Shown here one piece after another: positions 34,994 to 47,549 of a DNA stretch of 64,000 bases. Source of the DNA: Dichetophora obliterata. Its lineage: Eukaryota > Arthropoda > Insecta > Diptera > Sciomyzidae. Within the stretch, counting starts at the first letter, position 1. Every line of letters starts with the position of its first letter. The position numbers were made by a program, and so were the translations under genes. The notes below the pieces were generated by a model, which saw only the letters and a program-made list of their open reading frames with translations, was not told the origin of the DNA and ran no database searches. The DNA lies in contig OY986439.1 in NCBI GenBank assembly GCA_963920525.1, forward strand, positions 47,032,982-47,096,981, in the 5' to 3' direction.

Positions 34994-35406
34994 TATCTTC
35001 AAATTAAATCAAAAAGCCGTAAGCTACAATTAAAAAATTTTACGGGAGTCAAAAAACTTTCTTAATTGTAATTGTAAGTTGCGCTCAAACTTAGGGATTT
35101 TAAAACTTTTTTAATAAAAGCGTCGTTTTTAGTTGTAAGAGTGTAAACTTTAACAGGAACATGTATTTTGGAACAGCTTATTATAACTTACGCCTTTTTT
35201 GATTTTATATGACGATATGTTTATTATATATGTTAATATATTTTGAAGAAAACTCAAAAATACTTAATTTAAGGTATATTTATAAATTAAGCTGAGCTAA
35301 GCCATGCATGCATATTTAAATAGTATGTGTTACCCGTCGCACTGATAAGTTACGATACCATTTCATTTACCTTTGTTTCGCGGGCACTTTTCAACACGTA
35401 GTCTTA

Positions 35407-35610
35407 CACTCAAAAAATTTTGTGTGTAAATATTACTACTAACTACGTTCATTCTACGAAATTTGTTCGTAGTTTTCAGTCACGAATAGGATTCGTAGAT
35501 TGGACGTAGTTTGGTACATATTACAAATATTTTATTCGTATTCGTACAAAAACAAATGTATATTGTACGAATACATTTATTACATTTACTAATAACGAAT
35601 ATAAAAACAT
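35407..35610 (+). mobile_element. Fragment of a CACTCAAAAA-type MITE
   Basis: CACTCAAAAAATTTTGTGTG follows a TA at 35405-35406. The next 150 bp share CATTCTACGAA, AGTTTTCAGTCACGAATAGG and related words with the right arm of the complete element at 62250-62973. The opposite end is not found, so this copy is truncated. Confidence 0.65.
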
Positions 35611-37149
35611 TCTGAGATTGGGTTTCAACCATGGTTTTTTTAGCCACGTTCGGGCCACGTGGCTTTTTTTTATGGGACACGTACTCTTTCAGTAGACTGC
35701 GACCACCTCTCAATCATACATTTCCTTTTTGGTACATTTGGTTATTGTTCAACATTTAAATAGGAAACTCGATTTGATAGTCGGCCGTCCACCCTTTTTG
35801 AGAATTTTCTGAATTTTTTTGCGTCACGTGCTTTTATTACATCCAGGATTAAGAATCATTGCAGGGAGGTTCTGGAATATATTTAGGAAATTAATGAAGC
35901 CCGAAACCCATCTTTACATGTACCTGTTTATATATTTATTGATACTTTTGAATTAAAAAAAATACATTTTTTAAATAATTGATATAATTAGTATGTTTCC
36001 AAACTCGATTTTAGTAACTTGCATGCTGCTAGAACTGATGCATGTTCAAAAAAAAAATAATTCAGTTGATGTCCATGCGGGGAACATTGCAAGAATAAAG
36101 AATAGCGACAACTCTGATTTTTAATTTTTGCGGATTATATGGATTGTTACCTCCTAGATCCAAATCTGATAAATTTCAGGCCGCTCGCAAGTGGTTTATG
36201 AGTTATAGGCCTCCAAAACTGGGAGAAATGGTCTGAAAATTTTGCTTGTTTTATTCTGTTTTTTAAAAAAATTATTGGGAAATTTTTGTATATTTATTTA
36301 AAAGGAGGAAAACTTTGTGTCTAAATAGTAATAAATGCGATTTTATTTAGGAATAACGGAGAAATGACATTATTTAATTTTTTCAATTACAAAGAAAATT
36401 TGTTGAGAAAAATTTTTTAGAAATTACATGAAAAAAAAAATTAAATTTTAAAATGTTTCGGGCATGATACGAGAAAGATTTTTGCCCCATCTTTGAAATA
36501 TATACCATATATAATTTTTTAAGTGTACAAGCAATTACAGAGCTGTGTTTGACTCGATTAAAGAGCAAAAAATTCTACATCACTACTGAAAATTTCAATG
36601 TTATATGTTGTTTACTTTTTCTGCTGCATAGCTTTAAAGTTGAAAATTTTTCTTTTTGTTGCGATTAGTTCAACAAAATTAAATTTGACATAGTTTAAAA
36701 ACTAATATTTTTTTTTGTACATCAAAAGTGATGTTTTAATTATGAAACCTTCAACTTCAGGTACTTAAGCCTGATTAAAAAAATTGTTTAAAAAATTGTG
36801 TAGAAATATGAAAAAAATTGTTAAAAAAATGTCAAAATATGCGCTATTTTCGAAATATGTGTGGAGTTTTAAATAAAAATATCGTATCATCAAGTAGAAA
36901 TAAAAGTATTGTACTAAACTTCAATATCTAAGCTTCCATATTCAGCAATAAAAAGTTGCTCGTTTTTACCCGAATCTTTTTTATTTCAAAAATCGTGATA
37001 ATAGTCACTCTTACAAAAACAAAGACTCTTGTCTTTAATTTGTTTTGTCATGTGACAATGATGAAACTGACGAGGTCGATGTAGAGGAGCTTGACGAATT
37101 TTGGCATCATGAGGAATATTAACAAATTCATACATTTTTTTGCTACTCG
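35611..37149. other. hAT-like element interior, no gene seen
   Basis: AT-rich, no domain recognised on either strand. Confidence 0.4.
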
Positions 37150-37163
37150 TATATAATATTGGT

Positions 37164-37473
37164 GTGGAGACCGTAGCCTAGTGGGTAGAGTGCGTGGCCC
37201 CTAAGCTAAAGAACCGCGGTAGCCCGGGTTCAATTCCAGCTCAGACAGAAAGTTTTTCCACCTCTCTGCAGACAATGGCAAGCCTCAGAGATTAAAAATT
37301 GCCATGTAAAGCTTCTTGAGAACATAAGCCGTTCGGAGACGGCATAAAACTCGTAGGTCCAGTTCTCGGTCATTTGTGATCAAACATTTAATAACACGTA
37401 CAACAGAATTGATCAATAGAAGCTATGTCAAAGTCCTTTCAAGGGCTGAAATGGCTAGTTTATTTTTTTTTTA
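37164..37473 (+). mobile_element. tRNA-derived SINE, copy 3, with 14-bp duplications
   Basis: Same head (TAGCCTAGTGG, GGTTCAATTCC) and body as the other copies, with a short internal deletion after CAGACAGAAAGTTTTT relative to copy 1. It ends GGCTAGTTTATTTTTTTTTT. TATATAATATTGGT flanks it exactly at 37150-37163 and 37474-37487. Confidence 0.93.
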
Positions 37474-37539
37474 TATATAATATTGGTATGAATTTTTTTT
37501 AAAAAAAAGTAATAAGGAATGATTTTCGTCTGGGCAGAA

Positions 37540-37765
37540 GTTTTGAACTTTTTATTGTGTTGATGACGTCACTTTATATGGACGATAAGCGTGGTTTCTT
37601 CCAACTTCTCCGAATTTGAAATTCAGAATGCATTTTGATTATTAAAATTATTTATATTATGCAATGAATTAATTTCTGAGGAATTTATGTAGATTTTTCT
37701 ATTTCGATGACGTCATTTTGTATGGGAAGTAGGCGTGGTTTTCATCTGATTTTGCCGAATTTCAT
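37540..37765 (+). repeat. Tandem units with TGACGTCA and GTGGTTTTC wording
   Basis: Two units about 144 bp apart share TGACGTCA (37564-37571, 37708-37715), then TATATGG or TGTATGGG, GGCGTGGTTTTC-like words and CCGAATTTCATAG/GAATTTGAAATT. The same wording in reverse (ACCACGCC.ACCTC..ATA) is at 59.77-59.97 kb and around 62.1 kb, so it is a dispersed family. Confidence 0.5.
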
Positions 37766-38226
37766 AGTTAGAATATATATTGAAGAGGAAAACTTACGTG
37801 CAAAATTTCATGGCATTTTTTTAAATTTTGTAGATTTTGAAGAGATTTTACGTTTAAAATAAAGTATTTTTGAACTTAATCTTTGAATTTTAGATACAAG
37901 CTTAAATATCTAATTTTATGATCATAGCTTCAAAATTACGACTTTAATCATATCGAAAGACGGACAGACGGATGGACGGACAGAATTTTTTTTCTTATTT
38001 ATACCCAATCTAACTAAAACAAAAGTCAAAAATTCCCTCCGACTTCAAGGTGAATTAATCTCCAGTTTTTTTGATTTCAACCCACTGTGCAGCGTATCAT
38101 GATTACAAAATTAGTACCAAAAATCTCAGAAAATAGAATTATATAGGTTAAATTTTCTTTATGTGCATTATAGCATAATACCTTTAACCCCCTTCCCGCT
38201 TAGAAAAAATCTTGCGGACGCCCTTG

Positions 38227-39196
38227 TGTAAAGCTTAAGTTTTTTAAAAAATATAATTGGAAAGTTCATCAACTTAATTTATGCGTTCACTGTTTAATAT
38301 TCACGATTTATTGCGTTAGGTACAAATCTGGTCAAAATATTTTTTGTTTATAGACGTCTGAGCTTGTTGAGGTTGTTTTCAGTCACGTTATTAATTTTTT
38401 TTATGTTGTTGTATCGTGTGTGTTAGTTTTATTTTAAATAAATACATTTCTGTGGTAAATAAAGCAAGTTAAATACATTAATAAATAAAAAACAAAAATT
38501 CAATAATCATTTAAAAATACACAAACACATTCTTCTGTGTGTGCCGAGCGCTGATTTTGCGGTCAGCGTTTGTTGCCGCCATATTTTTATAGTTAAAAAA
38601 AAAGAAAAATAAATAATGAAAAAAAAAATGTTAAGTTAAAACCAAAACATAACTTTGCTAGGATATTAAAATGTTTCCGCTAACGTAAACAACAATATGT
38701 GGTAGCATATTTGTGCGTGTGTGTGTGTGAAGTAATTATTGGCTGACAAGATGACAAATTCATATGCTTTGTTTTCCAATACGTGTTGACCAACGCACTT
38801 ATAACTGCACATAATTACGTTCAACCACATAAGCACACACGCACCCATATGAATATACTACATACAATACAACGTGATTGCAAAACATACGCATATCAGC
38901 AGATATAGGGTAGAAGAGGGACAGATCGCCATTTCTTTTTAAAGTGATTTATTTCCAAAATAAATATTTTTAAAATTTTTTTTAAGTTAAGAAAATTATA
39001 TTGGAAATTTATAGATTAATTTTGCTTATAAGAGAAAATTTGATAAGTGTTTTAGTTTGTGTTAAACATGTTAAAACTTTTGAATTTGCTGTGCACATGA
39101 AAGTCAATAGAAAAAAAGTTTTTTTGGAAAGTTCATGTATTGAGAATAGTTCTAATAAAATAGTACTAAAATGTAAATTATCTAGTGAAAATGTTC
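38227..39196. other. Intergenic, no gene seen; TG run
   Basis: AT-rich flank of the hAT-like element. A short TG run lies at about 38714-38729. Confidence 0.4.
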
Positions 39197-40118
39197 GGGG
39201 TCGTTCATAAACTACGTTACCGATTTTAAGCACCTTTTTACACCCCTCCCCTCCGTCACTTTTCATAGTGCATTTAAAAACCCCGCCCTTAAAAAATTAA
39301 TTGATTTAAACATATTATATTTTTGTACACAATAACACTCAGAATTTTCACTAGTATTACTAACTACATTAATATTTATGACTATATAAATTAAAGGTAC
39401 AATATAAAATAAAAAATAATTATTTTTTATATCATCATTTAAAGCTACTCCATCTTTGATTCAAGAGTCGATCACTGGGATTGATAAGCTAGTTTTGTTC
39501 AGGATTCTTCAAATTTTTCATCGGATTCTATGTCAACCCATTCAGGTGCATCCTTATTTCTAATGCAAAGAAATTCTTTGTGGTCTTTGACAGAGTTAAT
39601 AAGCCGATTTAAAAGTTGTTTGTTTTCTTTTATGTTATAATCAGTGGACCTGCGCTGTTAAATGCATAAATCTATGCATATAATAAAACTGTAAGCAAAT
39701 CTGTACATTGATGTTATTTGAAAATTTTTCTGCGCTGAACATTTTCAAGGATGTAGATCCCAAAAATGTAATTTTTAACATTTGTATCGATCTGTCTGTC
39801 TGTACGCGCATCACGTGAAAATTTCTGGATATATTTTCCTTAAACTTGACATTTGGGCTCTTTACGTCTCTGGTCGGGATATAGGTTATTTTTTATCACA
39901 AAATTATTTTAAAAATAACAGAAATCTTTCAGCTTAAAATGAAAAATGAAAACAATAAAAGTCGTGGAAGAGGATAAGGTTAAGTTCTCCTGGGGCTTAC
40001 CCTAAGTAGCAACCTTGTATGGAATTCTCATATAAAACTTTATAAATTCAATACTAAGCTCACTGTTGACACCACTGTTTTGCATATATATGTCTATAGT
40101 TCATACACATTTGACACA

Positions 40119-41753
40119 CAGTGGCTCACAGCTTATTTTATGCAGTGCATACTTTAAACTTTAGGGCTTTATAAAAACAAAACTAACAGGAATACAAAAG
40201 ATAATATGGAGTCATTTAAAAGAGCAAGAAGTCTAACTAAATAAAGGTTTTTCATTAATTGTGAATACATATATTTAGTTGTTTAAAAAATAAGAGAACA
40301 GAAAATACTGCTTAATTTCATCTCGCAGCTTATTTTATGTAGTCACTTCTCTCTGTTACCGTACTCTAATGCTCGCTGTCTAACGGTACTTTCGTTAGCT
40401 ATGCCTTCGTTCTGTTTCTATAATTGCTTTGTGTTAGCTTTTTAGCCTGATTTTTTGCTTCAAGTGTCTGCTTCTATGATTATTTAAAATAGGAGTGCGC
40501 ACAACGCGACAACAACAAGAATTGGTTACATACTATTTTAAAAATAGCAGCTCGCTGCGAAAAATTGCTGAAATGGTTAATATCAATTCCTTTACAGTGC
40601 AATAGATCATCGAGCGCTTCGTCCATAAGAATCGATTGCACAATAAGAGCAAAGAAGCACCAAACAACATTTTTAATGCAACCGACGAGCGGCATATTGT
40701 ACGGAAGATAAAGGCTAACCCGAGACTCTCAGCTCCGAAAATGGCTTTTGAAGTTCAAACTGACCTGAGCAAACAGTGTAGTGCTGAAACTATTCGACGT
40801 GTCTTGCGCAAAAATAACTTTCATGGCCGAGCAACACGAAACAAGCCGTTTATTAGCCCCTAAAACAGATTATGCAGTCTCAACTACGAACAAGAACATA
40901 TGTTCAAGGCCCCAGAGTACTGGAATTCAGTTATTTTTGCAGATAAATCGAAGATCAATTTATTCGGTTCAGATGGTATGTGCTATATGTAGCGAAAACC
41001 GAATACCAAGGTCAACAAAAAAAACTTGAAACAAACCGTGAAATATGGCGGTGGCAGCGTCATGGTTTGGGCCTGAATGTCAGCTGCTGGTACTGGGAAG
41101 TTGCCGTTTATTGAAACAACAATTTACAAATTTAATTACCTACAGATCCTGAAGAACGATTTGTTGCAGAGTGGAAAGGTTCTGGGTATAAAATTGAATT
41201 AACGATTTTACCAGTATGACGATCAAAAGCACCAGGCTAATATACAACTGCCCACAATTGATGACGCCGCCAGCACATTCGCCAGACCTTAATGTTATTG
41301 AAAATGTGTGGTCTTTATTGGAAAATCACATCCGGAAACATCAAATTTCAAACAAAAACCACCTGAAAAAGATATTGAAAACGAAGTGGGCGAATATTTC
41401 GCCAACTATCACTCAAAAACTAGTCGCATCAATGCCAAACCACCTTGTTGCAGACAACAAGGGCTATCATACCAAATAATAAAATATCAGATATCATTAA
41501 TTGATACGAAAAATTTATAAATAACAAGTGACTGCATAAAATAAGCTGTGATATGAAATTAAGCAGTATTTTCTGTTTTCTTAAATTTAAGCCACTTAAT
41601 ATATATTTTTACAATAAATTAAGTTAATTTAGTAAACTTAACATCTTGTTCTTTTAAATGATACTATATAATTTTTTTATTCCTGTTAGTTTCGTTGTTA
41701 TAAAGCCTTAAAATTGATAGTATGCACTGCATAAAATAAGCTGTGAGCCACTG
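40119..41753 (+). mobile_element. Tc1-like element with IR/DR ends, 1.6 kb
   Basis: Both ends read CAGTGGCTCACAGCTTATTT then TATGCAGTGCATAC inward. The inverted repeats run about 230 bp and contain a second, internal copy of CAGCTTATTTTATG.AGTCAC in the same direction, the IR/DR arrangement of Minos and S-like elements. TA follows the right end (41754-41755); the left flank is CA, probably a mutated TA. It sits inside non-LTR sequence. Confidence 0.9.
40519..41480 (+). pseudogene. Tc1-like (DD34E) transposase, broken
   Basis: N-terminal helix-turn-helix reads ELVTYYFKNSSSLRKIAEMV, a stop (TAG at about 40604), then RHIVRKIKANPRLSAPKMA and RRVLRKNNFHGRATRNKPFI. The first catalytic region is VIFADKSKINLFGSDG (usual DES is DKS), followed by GGGSVMVWA. 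The second Asp region is YQYDDQKHQAN, and the last HSPDLNVIENVWSLLE with the catalytic Glu. Several stops and frameshifts (for example near 40861 and 41190-41275) inactivate it. Confidence 0.85.
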
Positions 41754-43125
41754 TACATGATGATGTGCTGGGCCTATCAAAATACATCGGAGATGAAAAA
41801 TTAAAAAGAATACAAAATAAATGCATGATGATCAAATTTTAATCATTTTGTTTGTCATTCACACTCTTTACATCTTCATTGTGTCTTAATTATTATTCTC
41901 CTATTTTTATTTTAATTCACTTTAAATTTAATGTTTTGATGTATTTTGGATTCAGTTAGATCGTCTTAGAATTTTTAAAAAATTCTAGAAGTGAATTGTT
42001 ATTATGAGTCATAACCTTATGTTACTGCACTTGCCAAAAGACTTCAGTCTTGTTAGAACAGTCGTCGCACAATAAACAAACAAATAAAGCAGTTTTCGGG
42101 TTACCACCACTTTATTCTAGCCATCAACTTTATGTGGAGAAGTTTAAAAATGTCTAATCCCTAGATAAAATCTATCTATACTCTATCTGATACTGTAAGT
42201 TTTTATGAACATAAGTCTAAATTTTAACACTATACATCTAAATCAACATATCCACGCATTCAGTACTAGAAACAAAAATAACTTAGTTGTGGCGAGATTC
42301 AATCGATAGGTCACAAAACAACGCTACTTATGTGCAAGTTCTAGGGCCTATAATAATTTACCAAAACTAATTAAAAATGATAATTAAGTTAAAAAATTTT
42401 CCGTTTGTTTGACACCAAAAACATTCTCATATCCTTAAAACTATATAAAGTCCTTGCACAATAAAGCTTTGAATAAATTCTTAATCTTATTTCAAGAAAG
42501 GCCCAACAAATTTTTGTTTCTTCCAAAAACGGTGCAAAAGTTGTTTTTTTCGTAAAAACAATAATAGCTGAAAATTGCATTTCGTATACTCTTTATATGA
42601 CGTATCATTTTTTAAGAAAAAAAACTGTTTTTTGAATTTTTGAATGTTTTTCAACAATTTGAATTTTTAAAGTATTAAAATGTAAAAGTATTTAAATTTT
42701 ATAAGGATTAAAAAGTGCTTAGACTTCAAGAATAATTTCTGTTTTTTTCGTATGCAGAACTTCATCTGCGGGGAACAAATTACAACTATTATAAATTTTA
42801 ACTACTTAAATCATAAAAATATATTTTTGTTAAGACATATTTTTCTCATTTTATTACATACTCTTGCAAATCCTCTCTATTTTTAAAGAAAATTCAAATA
42901 ATAACCGCAAAAATAAAAAATTTAAAAAAAAAATAACATTTTAGAATATCAACGGGTTAAATCAGCTAGTCTTAAATAATATTAAATTTAATTTTTTTGA
43001 TTTTTTTTTTCATTTTTGGTCACGTTACAATATCTGAAAGACCTCCTTCCTACCGTTACTTATCATAGAGCATGTCAAAATCCCTCCCCTCCCCCAAATT
43101 GGTAACGAAGTTTATGAACGACCCC

Positions 43126-45563
43126 TTCTGTTAGATGTTTGTTTCAAATTTCTTTGTATATTTGTATGTTCATAAAGTCAATTTTGTTTTTTAAAACACA
43201 TTTCAATATATTTTTTTTAATAAAATCCAGGCCTTACCTGCGGCCACTCCTGACGATTGTTTTTACAAAAAGTAGTCTTAACAGATTGATGGTAAAATAG
43301 TTTTGAAAGTGGTCTTAAGTTTCTTAATTAAAATGAAGTGGTTCTTAATTAAAAGGTAAGGTCAGTTAAAATGTAAAAATCTGTCCAATCTTATTGTTTT
43401 GTGTGTTACATTACGTAATGACAAATATGCAGTATGTTATAAAAACCAAATATATCCACTTATCACTTTATTGCAAATATTAATGTCTATGAAAATAAAT
43501 ATCGTTTGAGACCACAACAAAGGTATTTGCAAATTGTTAATTGATATTGTTTTAATGTTATATAGTATAAAGAAAGGCATACTTCTTTTGCTAAGCCTAA
43601 ACTAAATGCCACTGCTAAAAATAACATAATTAACAAAAACAACTTTATGTCCTTTATTCCAATTTTTTTTATTCACATGAATGCTATTCTCAAAAAATGC
43701 ACTGTTAACTTGTTACTCCATATTCATTTTTTTATTCATTACTAATTTTTTATTCATGGCTAATTTATTATTCACTATTGATTTCGTATTCACTATTGAA
43801 CAATAAATAAATTTAATGAAAAAATGTCATTATTCTCTATTGAAAACTGAATAAAAAATTATTAATAAGTAACAAAATGATAATGAATTTAATATTAATA
43901 ATGAATAACAAACGAATAATGAATTAAATATGAATAATGAATAAAAACAGGATAATTGAAAATCCCTAAATTCTTTGTGAAAAGCACTATTTTTGAACAG
44001 CATTCATATGCATACAAAATTGATTCATTTCTGAATAAAGAAAATGAATAATTGAAATGAAAAATTAATAAATTTTTTGAAACTGAATGTGAATTAAAAA
44101 TTTTATTTATGAATCAATTTTGAATTCATTGAATGGATTTTTATGTCGTTATTCAGTTGTGCCTAAATTTTTCAATATGAATGTAGTTTTAACTGCTCTG
44201 TTAGCTGGGAGGTTTGGTAAATATTAAAAATGATAGTCAGATTTCATGAAATATTGAATAACAATTTTATATTTAATAGTTCATAATAATTTTGACCTAT
44301 CCTTAAAAACTCCTTTAAGGTTTAATGCCATTTTTTAAACCGAAAATAAAGCATTTTAAAAATTTTGTGGTTGTGGTTTGTTTAAGTTGGCTTATTTTTG
44401 GAATAGTCAATAGAACTTTTTTTATATGAGTATATATTTTTTCTTTTGATAATTGAATCGGTCATTGCAAAAACAGTATTAGTCTATTCTACGCTTCCTT
44501 AAAGGTAGACCCATAATCTGGGTAAACCCACATACTTCTGTGTACTCCTTCCTCTTTAAGAAATACCTCGTAATCGTCTTTAATTGCTAAAACAACATTA
44601 GTAATCAAGTGACTTCAGTTGTTTCTGCATGGGATCGTTGTTAATCCTTTCAATGGCTAGACTAAGCCAAGAACAAAATGGTTTTTTGAGGTAATATTCC
44701 CATCTTTTAGATCCTAAAAAGATGAAAAAACTCAAATTTGGTTTTAAACTGCGCTACTTAAGTTTTGCAAACTTGTACAAAGAAGAAGTTGTTTTGCTCC
44801 TGTTCGGCACAAAATTATTTGTTTAATCCCTTGAAGATTTTTTAGATCTTGGTTTCTTAAATCCTATTAATAGATCTATCATTAAAGCCATAAAAAGATA
44901 AAAAACATAGATTTTATTTTTGTCCGCTTGATTTTTTCTTATAAAATAGACCAATTGCTTTTCTTCGGCACAAAATCGAAAATCCAACTGACTTCAATGT
45001 CAAATATCTTTCTAAATTTATTTTTATCATGTTGGTTCATCTGTTTTTTTTATAGAACCAAAGAAATAGAATAGAAAAAAAGCGTTACAAAATAAAAATA
45101 AAAATTACTTTCTGACGTATCCAATATATTGGGAAAATAGTTTTTATTGATTCCTGAAAAACTCTTATTGTGTGAACTTTGAGGTTTTTGAAATGACCGA
45201 TTCAATAATAGCATAGTTTTTTTTGTTTTATAATAAAATAAAAATTCTGATTCTGGACTCGGGAAATATTCATTCTACATAAAAAAATTTCCATTTCTTT
45301 CATCCATACATTATATCAGAGCTTTTTTGAGCTATTCCAATTTCGAACTTATAGTTATACTAAATGTTACCAACTATAATTACTTTGTAAGTATCATACT
45401 TATTTTCAGCTTCATATACTTACTAAAATTCCATACTTATAAGTATACTTACTTTTAAGATTTATACAGCGTTAAAAATACAGACTCGAGTCAATTTTAT
45501 TTTTAAAAAATAATATTGAATACAGCTGTGTCGAATTTTACAATTTTTTAAAGACAAGACCTG
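43126..45563. other. No gene seen; AT-rich repeat with ATTCATTATT wording
   Basis: At 43670-44170 the sequence alternates TTATTCATTA-type words and, beyond about 43850, their complement (AATGAATAA), forming a loose inverted repeat. It ends near GCTCTGTTAGCTGGG (about 44202), a terminus-like sequence similar in style to the CCCAGCAAAC end at 34126. A matching left end was not found. The remainder is featureless. Confidence 0.4.
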
Positions 45564-45565
45564 TA

Positions 45566-45699
45566 GTGGAATTCCCAAACGCGTTAACGACGATTTTCGA
45601 TATCGTTAGTTAGCGAAAACTGTAATTTACTATGAAAGTGGCACGCACAATGACCGATAACGACAACGATTATTATCGTTAAATTTTTGGGAATTCTAC
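45566..45699. mobile_element. Small TA-flanked MITE, 134 bp
   Basis: GTGGAATTCCCAAA and, from the right, GTAGAATTCCCAAAAATTTA open the arms, with TA at 45564-45565 and 45700-45701. The arms continue with AACGA.GAT wording. Confidence 0.7.
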
Positions 45700-47319
45700 T
45701 ACTGAAATATTAAGGGTGTAATGTAGTTCGTCGGCTAAAAAATAGGCTATTTTTGGGAATTTCTCGTGAGCTTGCTATGAAAGATATGTTTATATAAGTA
45801 GTAAGGAATGATAAATGAAGTCTTAATTTATAAAAATAAAAAAATTTATTAATGTTTTTTAATAATTTGGAGACAGGTCGGCCCACACGATATCTCGGCA
45901 TCTGTTTAGCTGAAACATAAAACCGAAGTGTTTTAGATTCAATATGACAAGGACTATAAAATAGACTATTTATATTAATTTTTAGCAATTGTTGTTAAAT
46001 TTAAGTAACAAAAACAAAAAAAAAATTTTTTTCGCTGTTATTTGTAAAAAAATATAGTTAACATCAATTTTTTTAACACGATTATAGTTTTTTTTAAGTA
46101 GTTTTGTGTTAAATATGTGGTTAAAATTTCAGAAGGATCAACTCACCGGAGAAATAGTGTGGGGCGTCCGTGAAAACTTAGTTTTGAGAAAAACGCTTTT
46201 AAAGTTTTTTAAATGCGTTCTAACATGAGTTCAGGTAGAGAAAGTTTTGGGTTGAAAAAATTGCTTCAACTGCTCGGATCTTCATAAAAATTTAATACAA
46301 TATTCTTAGTACATATACAAAAATTGTAAAAAAAAAGAAAAAACTTTCGAAAGTGACTTCACACTTAAATAAAATTTACAGCCAAGACAAATACGATTTC
46401 AAGCAAAAAGAAAAACTCAAATTAATGTAGCGCTTCAATTCAGTGACAGTGAGAGCGAATAATAAAAACTTTTCTTTGGTCTCTGTATACATTTGAATGT
46501 GATTTTTTTATTTTTATTTGACTACTTTGAAAGTGCGTATAACTTTTAATTTTTTGTTATGCTTTTGTTTGTTTTTAAACTATTTTACATATTAGAAATA
46601 TATATGAATTTCAAATATATAAAATTAATATTTTGTTTATTTTTATCTGAAGACTTTTTGGTTTTAGATAGATTGTATACACAAAACTTTTTAAGGAAAA
46701 CAAAAAGAAGGCGTGACAATATTTAAAGAATATTGTGGGTTCTATTGATTTTAACATAAATTAGTAAATTGTATCAAAAAAATATTCAATCTGTTTTTTT
46801 AAGGTAAAATACTTACTTATACTTATTTTAAAAAATTATACTTACTAATACTTACTTTTCAGTGTTCTAAGAAGCAAATATACTTATTTTTTAATAACAT
46901 GAGTTGGTAGCATTAGTTATACTATATCTAATGGTATTGGGTAATACGAAGATAGTTGTCATCGACTGCATTGAACACGGTTCAACAATCAATAAAAAAC
47001 ATAACTTTGCATTACTAGATCGATCCTAAGTCGAATTCAAGGCAAAACGTCTGCAAATGAAAAATATTTCTTGAAGGATTTGATGCCAACCACTTAAAGA
47101 AAAGTATCAAAATGTTAAAAAACTGACTCTAGATGGAGAGTATGTTGATGAATAAAATTGATTTTTCTCTAAGACTCTTTTTTTTATTGCCAGTCCGAAA
47201 ACTTTTCAGGACATGAAAAATCACAGACTTATTTTTTCATAGCCAGTGCTATTTTACATAGGTTTTTTTTCGCTAAATTCATTATTAAGAAAATAATTTT
47301 TAAATTTCGAGTTGACGTA
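45700..47319. other. No gene seen; possible eroded element ends
   Basis: TAAATGTTACCAACT (about 45360) and, inverted, AGTTGGTAGCATTA (about 46902), each next to TACTTACTTAT-type repeats, may bound an old element spanning the small MITE. Target duplications are not clear. The minus-strand open frame 45710-45988 has no domain. Confidence 0.35.
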
Positions 47320-47549
47320 GGGGAAAGTGGGGTACATTTGACTTTGGGGCACATTTCACTTAAGCGTTTTCGGTGTGAACGCACCATAATATAAATAAAT
47401 TTTATTTGTGCTCCATTCACTTTTTTTAATAACGATGGAGCACCGAATTGTGGAATTTATATATTTAAGTATATCATTTAAGCATTTATAAATAATACAA
47501 AAAATCTTATTCCGCAAATAATATAAACTATTTGGATATATGAAGTAGT

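Larger units (their letters stand above)
34064..38226. mobile_element. hAT-like element, 4.2 kb, with 8-bp target duplications
   Basis: The ends read CATGGGCGTCCACAAGA and, from the right, CAAGGGCGTCCGCAAGA. They are flanked by TGCAAAGC (34056-34063) and TGTAAAGC (38227-38234), seven of eight identical, as expected for hAT. No transposase is readable inside. The interior carries a TA-flanked MITE (34126-34993), a second MITE end (35407), a SINE (37164-37473) and tandem units with TGACGTCA (37.5-37.76 kb). Confidence 0.75.
39990..42090 (+). mobile_element. Non-LTR retrotransposon 3' fragment, split by a Tc1-like element
   Basis: Before the Tc1-like element (about 40017-40118) the frame reads VWNSHIKLYKFNTKL; after it (41757-41840), HDDVLGLSKYIGDEKLKRIQ then NKCMM and a stop. 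LKRIQNKC is typical of the region near the C-terminus of jockey-group ORF2. A 3' UTR follows, ending GTCGTCGCACAATAAACAAA at about 42086, which resembles jockey-group 3' tails. Only a short piece of coding sequence survives, so the identity is moderate. Confidence 0.5.
39197..43125. mobile_element. Large inverted-repeat element, 3.9 kb, carrying nested insertions
   Basis: Ends are GGGGTCGTTCATAAACTACG and, from the right, GGGGTCGTTCATAAACTTCG, both followed by TTACC and a C/G-rich tract (CCCCTCCCCTCC or its complement). TTC flanks both sides (39194-39196 and 43126-43128), a possible 3-bp duplication. The interior holds non-LTR and Tc1-like sequence, listed separately, but no transposase for these ends. 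The superfamily is unknown. Confidence 0.6.

Noticed and set aside
45360..46915. Possible element with GTTACCAAC ends and TACTTACTT repeats
   Set aside because: Inverted match is short and flanks do not form a clear duplication; kept only as a note.
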